Shown here: piece after piece, positions 8,553-17,021 of the stretch | How the letters are laid out: the number at the start of each line of letters is the position of its first letter | Numbering within the stretch: the first letter of the stretch is position 1 | Origin: DASSJF01 sp035280345 | Lineage (GTDB): Bacteria > Sysuimicrobiota > Sysuimicrobiia > Sysuimicrobiales > Segetimicrobiaceae | Assembly (NCBI GenBank): GCA_035280345.1 | Contig: DATEGA010000074.1 | Location: 1 to 64,000, forward strand | Reading direction: 5' to 3' | DNA length: 64,000 nt | Notes under the pieces: generated by a model | What the model was told of the DNA's origin: nothing | The model's database searches: none | What the model saw: the letters and a program-made list of their open reading frames with translations, nothing else | Made by a program: the position numbers and the translations under genes

Positions 8553-9542
8553 CTACAGAGGGAGGAGCGTTCCGAGGCCTCGCGCCTTCGCGCGCTCGTA
8601 GATCGGAACCGCAAGCGCGATGTCGCAGGCGGCGATGCCGAGCGGCAGCACGAGAATCCGCTCGCGATCCGTCGTCCGGCCGGGTGCGCGGCCGAGCAGC
8701 ACCTCGCCGATCTCCGCGGCGACCGGTGGCACGCCCGACGCGTATCGTCCGAGCACCTCGGGGCCGGCGAAGGGCTTCCGGTCATCGACCAGCACGCGAT
8801 CGACCCGGTAGAGGATAGACGCCTCCTTGCCGCCGTTGTCGAGCACGACGACGGTCACTCCGGCCTTCAACCACTCGATATCCAGCAGGGGCGTCGTCGT
8901 GTTCGTCGTGACGGTGACGACGGCGTCCGCGTCGCGCACCGCCTCTTCCCGGTTCGCCGTGGGCGTGAGGGCCGGCCCGACGCGCCCCGCCATCTCGGCG
9001 CAGAGGCGCTCCGCAGAGTGGGCCTCGCGGCCGACGACCCAAATCCGGACCAGCGACGGCAGCACCTGCGGCAGCACCTCGAGATGCGAGCGCGCCTCGA
9101 CACCGGCGCCGACGATCGTCGCCACCGACGCGGTCGGCCTCACGCACACGCTGAGGGCCAGCGCGGTCACCGCGGCCGTGCGCACCGCGGTCACAACGGT
9201 CCCGTCCATGATCGCGAGCGGCATCCCGTTCGCCGGGTCGTTGAGCACGATGACGCCCGGCACGGTGGGCAGGCCGCGCGCTTTATTGTTGGGAAAATCG
9301 GCGAGCCATTTGATTCCGAGCCCGCGGCCGTCCGGCAGCAGCGCCGGCATCGCATGGGCGTGGCGTGCGCCCGGCGGATGAACGCCGAATTTCGGCGGGA
9401 CTTCGGCCCGGCCTTCCGAGATCCACACGAGCGCGTCGCGAATGCATGCGAAGCGTTCTTCGAGCGGCGGCAGCGCCGCCGTCACGTCGTCGCGCGACAG
9501 CCACAGTAGCGGGGCGCCGTCCCCGCGGCGCGGCTCAGCCAT
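8553..9542 (-). CDS. Ornithine cyclodeaminase/mu-crystallin family protein
   Basis: A 329-residue NAD(P)-dependent enzyme family whose members are ornithine cyclodeaminases, ketimine or pyrroline reductases and alanine dehydrogenases. Seen: GLGIKWLADFPNN around 74-86 (substrate-binding Lys), LTALALSVCV-type helix before the Rossmann motif IVGAGVEARSHLEVL at about 143-157, VTVTTNTTTPLL near 212 and an NNGGKEA-like loop. The usual conserved Arg region after DGTVVTAVRTAAVTALA is present. It overlaps the upstream MmgE/PrpD gene by 8 bp. Within this run it could reduce or release ammonia from an imine intermediate, but this is inference. Confidence 0.87.
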   Translation of the reverse strand: MAEPRRGDGAPLLWLSRDDVTAALPPLEERFACIRDALVWISEGRAEVPPKFGVHPPGARHAHAMPALLPDGRGLGIKWLADFPNNKARGLPTVPGVIVLNDPANGMPLAIMDGTVVTAVRTAAVTALALSVCVRPTASVATIVGAGVEARSHLEVLPQVLPSLVRIWVVGREAHSAERLCAEMAGRVGPALTPTANREEAVRDADAVVTVTTNTTTPLLDIEWLKAGVTVVVLDNGGKEASILYRVDRVLVDDRKPFAGPEVLGRYASGVPPVAAEIGEVLLGRAPGRTTDRERILVLPLGIAACDIALAVPIYERAKARGLGTLLPL

Positions 9543-10920
9543 CCCGCCGAAGGAGACGGGTAAGCTCCGTCACATCGGGCACTTCCTCGAGCCGGCGCAC
9601 CATCCCGGTGATCTCGTCCCGCCGGCGCGGGCTGATCAAGTCGGCGGTCAGGCGCGCGAACTTGTGGTCCAATTCATCGCGCGACAGGGGCCGCTGCGGC
9701 GAGCCCTTCGGATACGTCACGTCCCGCGTGTACCGGCCGGCGGCTGTTTCCACTTCGATGATGGAACGGTACAGATCCGGATAGGTGCGGTCCAGTTCCT
9801 TGTCGCCGACGACGCTCACGCGCTCGGACAGCGCCCGGATGCCCGGATCGCTGCGCCGGTCATGCAGGATGTCGTCGAAGTCGACGGCGCCCTTGTGCGC
9901 CGCGAGCGCCAGCACGTACTGCGCGCAGTGCGACCGCAGCGCGTTGCCGTCGATCACCTGGTAGCCGCCCGCGGGATATCGAAGCGTGATCCGGCGGATG
10001 TCGCCCGCGCGCACGCGTTCCTGCTCCATGATCTCGAACAGCCCGTCGAGTCCCGGATGGATAAACGCGCAGCACGCATACTGCTTGATCGCGATCTCCG
10101 TCACCTTGAAGGTGTCGCCGAGCCCCTGGAAGAGCGCGCTTTCATCCCACTGTCCGGTGAAGGCGTGGCCGAGCGGATACTTGCCGTCGAAGATCGCCGG
10201 CGGACCGCCGAACCCGCACGATGCCAGATGCGCGGCGAACACGCCGTGGCGGGACGCGAGGCCCATATTGTAGGGACGGGAGTGCTCCGTCTCGTCGCTC
10301 ACCCACGCGAGCAGGCCTGAGGTCTCCGTGCCGGCGAGGCCGAACGCGTGCCGCAGCGCGGGTCCCTGGAGCCCGTAGAGCCGCGCCGCCGCGGCGAGGG
10401 AGCCGTAGGTCCCGGCGACGCACGTCGGGTGGAAGCCGCGCGCGTACAGCGCGGCGCCGCCGAGCGCGTAGCTCAGCCGGCACGCGGCGTCGATGCCGAC
10501 GACGATCGCGGCCACTACGTCCCTGCCGGAGCGGTGCATTCGCTCGCCGACCGCGAGCGCCGCCGGCCCCACGACCGCGATCGCGTGCATGATCGCGCCG
10601 GCGTGGTGGCTTTCGATGTCGCAGTAGTAGCCGAACGTCCCGTTGACGAGCGCCGCCGTGGCGCAGTTGGTGCGCAGGTCGGTCCCAAAGACCTGCGCCT
10701 CGGGCGTCCCGCCCGTTTCCTGCACGAACCGCCGGAGCACGCCCCCGATGTCGTAGCGCGGGGACGTCGCGGACAGCAGCGCCCCGAGACCGTCGTGGAG
10801 GATCTCTTTGGTGCGGTCGACGACCTCCGCGGGGATGCGCTCGTACGGGAACGTCTCCACCCACCGCGCGAACCGGTCGGTCATGTTCGTCTGCGCCGCC
10901 CGGCTCGACAGTGCCGTCAC
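9535..10920 (-). CDS. MmgE/PrpD family protein, third of three tandem copies
   Basis: A 461-residue MmgE/PrpD protein. The family contains 2-methylcitrate dehydratase, cis-aconitate decarboxylase and iminodisuccinate epimerase. Family hallmarks seen are the N-terminal KEILHDGLGALLSA, the HHAGAIMHAIAVVGPAALAVGE helix near 100, RGFHPTCVAGTYGSLAAAARL near 150 with its conserved His, KQYACCAFIHPGLDG near 282 and SHCAQYVLA near 325. It overlaps the upstream paralogue by 4 bp and the downstream cyclodeaminase-like gene by 8 bp. The three adjacent copies differ enough to suggest separate substrates or a heteromeric enzyme (inference). Confidence 0.88.
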   Translation of the reverse strand: MTALSSRAAQTNMTDRFARWVETFPYERIPAEVVDRTKEILHDGLGALLSATSPRYDIGGVLRRFVQETGGTPEAQVFGTDLRTNCATAALVNGTFGYYCDIESHHAGAIMHAIAVVGPAALAVGERMHRSGRDVVAAIVVGIDAACRLSYALGGAALYARGFHPTCVAGTYGSLAAAARLYGLQGPALRHAFGLAGTETSGLLAWVSDETEHSRPYNMGLASRHGVFAAHLASCGFGGPPAIFDGKYPLGHAFTGQWDESALFQGLGDTFKVTEIAIKQYACCAFIHPGLDGLFEIMEQERVRAGDIRRITLRYPAGGYQVIDGNALRSHCAQYVLALAAHKGAVDFDDILHDRRSDPGIRALSERVSVVGDKELDRTYPDLYRSIIEVETAAGRYTRDVTYPKGSPQRPLSRDELDHKFARLTADLISPRRRDEITGMVRRLEEVPDVTELTRLLRRDG

Positions 10921-12362
10921 CGGCCCCCTCCGAGGGACGGTGAGGCGGGACGCTTTGGTTCACGCCGCAGGCCGGCACCGGCGTCGCCGGACACCTGCAA
11001 GAGCGCCGCGATCTGGCCGACGTCCGCGACGCGATCGAGACGGAACACGAGTTCCATGAGACGCGTCGCCGCGCTCCGGGAGATGCGCGTCGTCGCGAGG
11101 TCCATGAACTTCTGCTCCAGTTCCGCCTTCGTCATCGGGTTGTCGCGCCGCCCCTTCGCGTCGTCCACCCGCGCCGTCAGCGTCCGCCCGTCCCGGGTCG
11201 CGACGTCGACCACGGCCGGCGCGTGGGCGGGCCAAGGGTCCATGGCGGCGTCGCCGACCAGCCGCACGCGGTTGGAGAGCGACTTGATCCGCGGGTCGGC
11301 CCGGCGGTCTTCGAGAATGTCGGCCGATTCGATTTTCCCGCGGACCGCGGCCACCGCCATGATGTACTGCGCGCAGTGCGACTTGAGCGGGTTGTTGTCG
11401 ATCACCGGCGCCCGGTCGGCCTTCACCCGGTGCACGATCGCGGCGATGTCGTCGGACCCGATCCGGTGGTCGTCGAGAATCGACAGCAGCGCGTCGATAC
11501 CGGTGTGGATGTCCCCACAGCAGGGGTGCCGCTTGTAGCCGTAGTGCTGCGTGATCCAGAGCGCCTCGCCGAGGCCGTCGGTCACGCGGTCGAGGTGCAT
11601 CTCGCCGGCGTAGGCGTCGTAGATGCTGTACTTGCCACCGTCGAGGATCGCGGGCGGTCCGCCGAAGCCCATCTGCGCCAGCAGCGCCGCCGTCACGCCG
11701 CCGCGCGCCGCCATTCCGATGACGAGGGGCCGCGAGTTCTCGGTCGGATCGTCCACCCAGGTCATGAGGCCGGTGGCGTTGCTGCCGGCGATGCCGAGGG
11801 CGTTCGCGAATCTCGGCTGGTCGAGCCGCAGCAGATGCGCCGCGGTCGCCGCCGCGCCAAAGTATCCGAACACCGCCGACGGGTGAAACGAGTGCGGGTA
11901 TGAGTACTCGGTCCGGCAGGCTTCGCCCGCCCGGCTGCAGATCTCGTAGCCGACCGTGAGCGCCGCAAGCAGCGCCTTGCCGTCGGCATGCTCCCGCTCC
12001 CCGACGGCAAGCGCCACCGGGACCAGCACCGCCGGCACATGCTGCCGGGCGACGCTCGCGCCTTCGATGTCCGCCGCATAGCCCATCGTGCCGTTCGCCA
12101 GCGCCGCGCTCTCGACCGGCGCCTTGAAGTCGCGGCCGATCACGGTGGACTCCGGCGTACCACCGGCGCGCCGGGCGAGCTCGCCGGTGAGCCACGACGC
12201 GGTGTATTGTGGCGCCGAGCCGAGCAGCAGCGCCCCCAGCGTGTCAAGGACCACCATCTTCGCGTCGGCGGCCGCGGCCGCGGGCAGATCCGCGAACGTG
12301 AACCGCGTGGCGTACGCGGTCAGCGCCGCGGTCGGACCGTGCCCTGCGTCCTGCGTCGGCAT
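10917..12362 (-). CDS. MmgE/PrpD family protein, second of three tandem copies
   Basis: A 481-residue MmgE/PrpD homologue starting at ATG 12360-12362 (MPTQDAGHG). The longer open frame upstream reads into the neighbouring paralogue and has no family similarity. Seen: MVVLDTLGALLLGSAP near 38, HVPAVLVPVALAVGEREHADG near 110, SFHPSAVFGYFGAAATAAHL near 159, YGYKRHPCCGDIHTGIDALL near 280 and KSHCAQYIMAVAAVRGK near 328. The active-site His/Cys-containing segments match its neighbours, so all three look catalytically complete by eye. Thirty-one bases separate it from the first copy; its 3' end overlaps the third. Confidence 0.88.
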   Translation of the reverse strand: MPTQDAGHGPTAALTAYATRFTFADLPAAAAADAKMVVLDTLGALLLGSAPQYTASWLTGELARRAGGTPESTVIGRDFKAPVESAALANGTMGYAADIEGASVARQHVPAVLVPVALAVGEREHADGKALLAALTVGYEICSRAGEACRTEYSYPHSFHPSAVFGYFGAAATAAHLLRLDQPRFANALGIAGSNATGLMTWVDDPTENSRPLVIGMAARGGVTAALLAQMGFGGPPAILDGGKYSIYDAYAGEMHLDRVTDGLGEALWITQHYGYKRHPCCGDIHTGIDALLSILDDHRIGSDDIAAIVHRVKADRAPVIDNNPLKSHCAQYIMAVAAVRGKIESADILEDRRADPRIKSLSNRVRLVGDAAMDPWPAHAPAVVDVATRDGRTLTARVDDAKGRRDNPMTKAELEQKFMDLATTRISRSAATRLMELVFRLDRVADVGQIAALLQVSGDAGAGLRREPKRPASPSLGGGR

Positions 12363-12393
12363 CCTGCGGCTCCTCTCGAATGGCTCCCAGCGT

Positions 12394-13752
12394 TTAGCGC
12401 CCGGCGGCGAGGCAGCGCGACAGCACGCCGCAATCCTCGAGGGTGTCGAGCTCCCCGGCGAGGCGCTCGATCTCGTCGAGCTCGAGGTCGGGCACGACAT
12501 GGCTCGCCAGCGTCCGAAACTTCGCCCGGAGGTCCACCGTGCTCAGCGCGTTCTCGGGGTCGCCGGTCGGATAGTACACGGTCTCGGTGAACTCCCGTCC
12601 GTCCGTAGTCTTGACGGTCGTCACGCCGGACCACTGCTCCGGGAAGCGCTTTTCGAGCTCGTCGCTGCCGAGCACCCGGACGCGCTTCGAGAGCGCGGCG
12701 ATGCGGGTATCCTCGAGGCGCCGGCCGTCGAGCTGGTCGACACCGACCCTGCCGTCGTACGCCGCGACGGCGAGCACGTACTGCGCGTTGTGCGACGGCA
12801 GTTCGTTGTTGTCGATGATGTCGGCCATCGAGGTCGCGACGGTAGTCTCGATCGCGGCGATCTGGTCGGCGTGCACGCCCCGGCCCATGATGGTGAACAG
12901 ACCGTCAAGCGGCGCGTGAATCTGACGGCATGCCGCGTACTTCTTCAGACTTGTCCGCATCAGTTCGAACCGCTCGCCGAGCCCGTCGGTCAGCGCCGGG
13001 ATCTGGCCGTCCGGGAGCCCGCTGAACGCGCGGAACAGGTTGTGCTTGCCTTCGAGGATGTGCGGGGGGCCGGTGAACCCGATCTCGGCGAGCTGCGCGG
13101 CGGTCACGCCATTGCGCGAGGCGATGCCGATCTGGAACGCCTTGCTGAGCTGCGAGACCTCGGTGACCCAGGCGAGCAGGCCCGACGCCTGGCACCCGGC
13201 GAGACCGAACGCGTCCACCATCTGTCCCGGCTCGAGCCGCAGCATGCGGCCGGCCGCGGCGGCCGCGCCAAAGTTGCCGTCGATCGACGACGGGTGAAAC
13301 GACCGCGCGTACAACCGGACGGGGTCGAGCGCGATCCCGATCCGGCCTTCGACGTCGTAGGCGGCGACGAGCGCCGCGATCAGGTCGCGTCCGTTCGCGC
13401 GGCGCGCCTCGCCGATCGCCAGCGCCGCGGGTAGGACGACATTGGCTACGTGCGCGTTGGCCGGATTGTAGTTATCGTCCTGCTCGAGGCAGTGCGACAT
13501 CGTCGCGTTGGCGAACGCCGCCGCGACGGGCGAGACGCGCAGCGCGGAACCCGCGACCGTACAGTGCCCCGACTCGCCGAGACCGGCGGTGTACTCCGTG
13601 ACGAGCCGGCCTGCGGGATACCGGGATCCGCCGAGCAGGGTCCCGAGCGTGTCCAAAACCAGGTCCTTCACCCGCGCGACGACCGCCGCCGGGAGATCCT
13701 CATAGCGAAGACCGCTCGCGTAAGTCGCGAGCCGTTCGGTAACGCCGGACAT
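12394..13752 (-). CDS. MmgE/PrpD family protein, first of three tandem copies
   Basis: A 452-residue MmgE/PrpD protein, first of the three paralogues in transcription order. Typical segments: VKDLVLDTLGTLLGGSRY near 27, MSHCLEQDDNYNPANAHV near 85, SFHPSSIDGNFGAAAAAGRML near 147, LKKYAACRQIHAPLDGLF near 269 and PSHNAQYVLAVAAYDGR near 313. The HxEQDD-type motif of many PrpD proteins (HCLEQDD) is better preserved here than in copies two and three, which read DIEGAS and DIESHH at that place, so the copies have diverged at a likely active-site loop. It follows the M20 peptidase gene after 18 bases. Confidence 0.88.
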   Translation of the reverse strand: MSGVTERLATYASGLRYEDLPAAVVARVKDLVLDTLGTLLGGSRYPAGRLVTEYTAGLGESGHCTVAGSALRVSPVAAAFANATMSHCLEQDDNYNPANAHVANVVLPAALAIGEARRANGRDLIAALVAAYDVEGRIGIALDPVRLYARSFHPSSIDGNFGAAAAAGRMLRLEPGQMVDAFGLAGCQASGLLAWVTEVSQLSKAFQIGIASRNGVTAAQLAEIGFTGPPHILEGKHNLFRAFSGLPDGQIPALTDGLGERFELMRTSLKKYAACRQIHAPLDGLFTIMGRGVHADQIAAIETTVATSMADIIDNNELPSHNAQYVLAVAAYDGRVGVDQLDGRRLEDTRIAALSKRVRVLGSDELEKRFPEQWSGVTTVKTTDGREFTETVYYPTGDPENALSTVDLRAKFRTLASHVVPDLELDEIERLAGELDTLEDCGVLSRCLAAGR

Positions 13753-13770
13753 CTGGTGCCTCCTATCGCT

Positions 13771-15129
13771 CTACATCGCGCTCGCGAGCTCGCCGAAGAG
13801 CCGCGCCGTGAACTCTACGCCGGCGCAGTAGTCGCCGACCTTGATGCCCTCGTCGGGCGCGTGGAACTGCGACTCGGCCGACCCCATGCCGGCGTTGATG
13901 AGCGGGATCCCGAGCGGATCCGCCAGCTCATGATACGGCGCCCCGATCCAGGGCGCCACGGGGTAGATCGCGGGGGCGGTGTGGTAGAACTCGCGACCCG
14001 TCCGGATGATCGCGTCGACCATCGGGTGGTCGAGCGGCACTTTGCCCGGATACCGCTCGCTCAGCGGCCGCAGGGTGATGCCGCCGAATCCGTGCGCGTC
14101 GAGGTGCCGGCGGAGCAGGCCTTCCATCTTGCCGGGGTCCTGGTTCGGGACGAGGCCGAACCGCACCACGCCGACCGCGCGCCGCGGGATCCCGCGCGCG
14201 CCCGCATCGTAGGTCCGGCCCGCGCCGAGCCCCGAAACCTCGAGCGTCGGTTCGAAGAGCAGGCGCCGGATGGCGTCGCGGCCGCGGACGTCGAGCGTCA
14301 GCGTCGACAGCCCGAGCCGGCGCTTTAGGCCCTCACCGTCGAAGCGCAGGTCGTCCAGCAGCTTGAGTTCGGCGTCCGTCGGCCGGACGGCGTCGTCGTA
14401 GAAGCCAGCGATCGTCACCCGCTCGTCGGGTGCCTTCATGCCCGCGAACGCCCACACGATCTCCCACGCCGGGTTCGGCACCACCGACGTCAAGCTGCTG
14501 TGGAACGTCTGTCTCGCGCCGATCCGCTCCATCTCGAACAAGATGCGGCCGCGGCACCCGAGGCTGATCGTCGGCCGCCCGAGGTCGTCCCGGCCGCCGC
14601 CCTCCCCGAGCGCGCCGTCCGCCCGCAGCAGATCGCGGTTCGCCAGCACCAGGTCGCGCAGGTGCGGGCTGCCCAACTCTTCCTCGCCGTCGATCACAAA
14701 CTTGACCGTGAGCGGCAGTGTCCCGTACGCCGCGCGCCAGGCGTCGACCGCGCAGAGCCGCGCCGCCAGTTCGCCCTTGTTGTCGCTCGCGCCGCGCGCG
14801 ATGAGCCGCCCCTCGACGATCTCGGCCCCAAACGGGGGGCGGGTCCACGCATCCAGCGGCTCGGCCGGCACCACGTCGTAGTGGTTATAGAGAAGGAGAG
14901 TCTTAGTAGACGCGCCTGGGATCGTGGCGACGATCAACGGCGGCGATCCCGCAGCCTCGCGGAGTGCGGTCTCCGCGCCGAGGTCGCGCAGCAGATCCGT
15001 CAGAAAAGCCACGGCGTCCGGGACCGCCTGCCCCGAGACGCTTGGGATCCGCAAGAACCGCCGGAGCGTCTCGACGTAGCGGCTGCGGTGGCGTTCGACC
15101 TGACCGTGGAGCGCGTCCGCAGCCGTCAT
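13771..15129 (-). CDS. M20/M28-type dimetal peptidase (ArgE/DapE/CPG2-like)
   Basis: A 452-residue zinc aminoacyl peptidase. Metal and catalytic motifs are intact: YNHYDVVP at 81-88 (His83, Asp85), ARGASDNKGE at 111-120 (Asp116), DGEEELGS at 147-154 (Glu149 base, Glu150 ligand), and SQFHAPDEG close to the C-terminus with the last His ligand. A dimerisation domain lies in between. The ATG at 15127-15129 is chosen because it starts the family N-terminus (MTAADALHG) 16 bases after the DppC stop, with GAGGAG upstream; a longer frame would overlap DppC. It likely cleaves the peptide or acyl-amino acid imported by the adjacent transporter (inference). Confidence 0.9.
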   Translation of the reverse strand: MTAADALHGQVERHRSRYVETLRRFLRIPSVSGQAVPDAVAFLTDLLRDLGAETALREAAGSPPLIVATIPGASTKTLLLYNHYDVVPAEPLDAWTRPPFGAEIVEGRLIARGASDNKGELAARLCAVDAWRAAYGTLPLTVKFVIDGEEELGSPHLRDLVLANRDLLRADGALGEGGGRDDLGRPTISLGCRGRILFEMERIGARQTFHSSLTSVVPNPAWEIVWAFAGMKAPDERVTIAGFYDDAVRPTDAELKLLDDLRFDGEGLKRRLGLSTLTLDVRGRDAIRRLLFEPTLEVSGLGAGRTYDAGARGIPRRAVGVVRFGLVPNQDPGKMEGLLRRHLDAHGFGGITLRPLSERYPGKVPLDHPMVDAIIRTGREFYHTAPAIYPVAPWIGAPYHELADPLGIPLINAGMGSAESQFHAPDEGIKVGDYCAGVEFTARLFGELASAM

Positions 15130-15145
15130 TCGCGACGCACGCTCC

Positions 15146-16051
15146 TCATAGGCGCAGCCTCGGGTCCAGTGCGTCATGCAGTCCGTCCCCAACCAGGTTC
15201 ACCGCGAGCACGGTCAGCGCGATCGCCACGCCGGGGAACGTGCTGATCCACCATGCGTTTTGGAGATAGTCGCGTCCCTGCGCAAGAATCAGGCCCCACT
15301 CCGGTGTCGGCGGCTGCGCGCCCATGCCGAGGAAGCTGAGTGTGGCGGCCGTCAGGATCGCGACGCCGACGTTCAGTGTGCCGAGAATCAGCGCCGGCCC
15401 GTAGATATTGGGCAGGATGTGCCGCACGGCAACGCGCGCCTCGCTGCAGCCGCCGGCCCGTGCCGCCTCCACATAGACGTTCTCGCGGGCGGACAGCACG
15501 CAGCCCCGCACGAATCGTGTGAACCGCGGGATGCTGGCGACGCCGACGGCGAGCACGACATTCGAGAGCGCCGACCCGAGCGCCGCCGCGATCGCGAGCG
15601 CAAACAAGAGCGTCGGCACCGCCAGCATGACGTCGACGCCGCGCATGATGACCGTGTCCGCCCATCCGCCCCGGTAGCCGCTGATGAGCCCGAAGACTAC
15701 GCCGCCGGCAAGCGTCAGCGCGCTCGCCGCCAGGCCCACGGCCAGCGAGATTCGCGCGCCCGCGAGGACGCGGCTGAACAGGTCCCGGCCGATCTCGTCG
15801 GTACCCATCCAATGGCGGGAAGCGGGGGCCGCGAACACCTCCTCCGGCGACGGCTGCGTCGGCGAATACGGGCTCACGAGCGGAGCCAGCAGCGCCGCGG
15901 CGGCCACCACCCCGAGCAGCCCCGCCCCGAGCACGGCTTTGCGGTTGCGCCGGAACCGCCGCGCGACCTGCGTCATGCCTGACCGCGGTGTGGCGGCCGC
16001 ACCGCCCGGCATGCCGGGAGCGGCCAGCGCTTCAGCCATGAGCGGCGGCAT
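15146..16051 (-). CDS. DppC-type peptide ABC transporter permease (system 1)
   Basis: A 301-residue inner-membrane permease of the DppC/OppC group with six predicted membrane segments. Seen: the cytoplasmic N-terminal RRFRRNRKAVLGAGLLGVV, HWMGTDEIGRDLFSRVLAGAR near 80, the ATPase-contacting EAA loop (EAARAGGCSEARVAVRHILPN near 198), SFLGMGAQPPTPEWG near 242 and the end NLVGDGLHDALDPRLRL. The first ATG (16051) overlaps the DppB end by 20 bp; an ATG four codons in is an alternative. It pairs with the DppB gene upstream and the binding protein at 17022-18683. No matching ATPase gene is near. Confidence 0.93.
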   Translation of the reverse strand: MPPLMAEALAAPGMPGGAAATPRSGMTQVARRFRRNRKAVLGAGLLGVVAAAALLAPLVSPYSPTQPSPEEVFAAPASRHWMGTDEIGRDLFSRVLAGARISLAVGLAASALTLAGGVVFGLISGYRGGWADTVIMRGVDVMLAVPTLLFALAIAAALGSALSNVVLAVGVASIPRFTRFVRGCVLSARENVYVEAARAGGCSEARVAVRHILPNIYGPALILGTLNVGVAILTAATLSFLGMGAQPPTPEWGLILAQGRDYLQNAWWISTFPGVAIALTVLAVNLVGDGLHDALDPRLRL

Positions 16052-16964
16052 CCCGGATGCGCGGATCGAGGTAGCCGTAGGACACGTCCACGAGCATGTT
16101 GGCCAGGACGTAGCCGCACGCCGCGACCAGCAGCGCCGACTGCAGCGCGGGATAGTCGCGATACGTAATCGACTCGACGATGAGGCGTCCGAGGCCCGGC
16201 CGCGCGAACACCGTTTCCACGACGACCGTCCCCGACAGCAGGTTGCCGAGCTCGACGCCCACGATCGTGACGACCGGAATCAGCGAGTTGCGCAGCGCGT
16301 GCTTGAGCACGACGAGCCGCGGCGGCAGGCCCTTCGCCCGCGCCGTCACGACGAACTCTTGATGAAGCGTCTGCACGAGGCTCGACCGCGCGAGCCGGCT
16401 GATCACACCGGTGCTGTACAAGCCCAGCGTGACCGCCGGCATGATCAATTGCTGCCAGCCCGAGCCCGTCGTTACGGGCAGCCACCCCAGCCAGAGCGAG
16501 AACACGAAGATCAGCATCAGCGCGAGCCAGAAGCTCGGGATGGACACCCCGGAGAGCGCCGCGATCGTGCTGAGGTTGTCGAGCCAGCCGTGAGGACGCA
16601 GCGCGGCGAGCGTCCCCAGCGTCACGCCGAGCGCCACGGCAATGCCGAGACCGACAAGCGCGAGCTCGAGCGTGGACGGCAGGACCTTCTCGATCAGCCG
16701 CCCCACCGGCTCGCCGTACCGGATCGAACGGCCCAGCCGGCCCTGGGCGAGCGACCCGAGGCTGTCCGCGTACTGCCGCCAAAGCGGGCGGTCAAGACCG
16801 TACTGGTGGCGCAGCGACTCCAGCTGTGACTTCGAGGCGCTGCCCTCCGAAATCATGAGCGCCGGATCGGACGGGAGCACGTGCAGCACGATGAAGATCA
16901 GCGTGTACACCCCGAGCAGGGCCGGCAGCGTGCTCAGCACGCGCCGGCCCGCGAACTTCAGCAC
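16032..16964 (-). CDS. DppB-type peptide ABC transporter permease (system 1)
   Basis: A 310-residue DppB/OppB permease. Typical order: N-terminal membrane segment LSTLPALLGVYTLIFIVLHVLPSDP, the periplasmic loop with HQYGLDRPLWRQY, then the EAA loop (TARAKGLPPRLVVLKHALRNS near 205) and ETVFARPGLGRLIVESI near 250, ending DVSYGYLDPRIRDAAAHG. GTG at 16962-16964 is the start; the gene follows the binding protein after 57 bases. A 5-bp hairpin (17007-17020) lies in that gap but is too weak to call a terminator. Confidence 0.93.
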   Translation of the reverse strand: MLKFAGRRVLSTLPALLGVYTLIFIVLHVLPSDPALMISEGSASKSQLESLRHQYGLDRPLWRQYADSLGSLAQGRLGRSIRYGEPVGRLIEKVLPSTLELALVGLGIAVALGVTLGTLAALRPHGWLDNLSTIAALSGVSIPSFWLALMLIFVFSLWLGWLPVTTGSGWQQLIMPAVTLGLYSTGVISRLARSSLVQTLHQEFVVTARAKGLPPRLVVLKHALRNSLIPVVTIVGVELGNLLSGTVVVETVFARPGLGRLIVESITYRDYPALQSALLVAACGYVLANMLVDVSYGYLDPRIRDAAAHG

Positions 16965-17021
16965 GGCCGTCTAGGGTCGCAGCGGCCCCCCGCGGGATTG
17001 GCCTCCGGCGTCGTCACGCCC

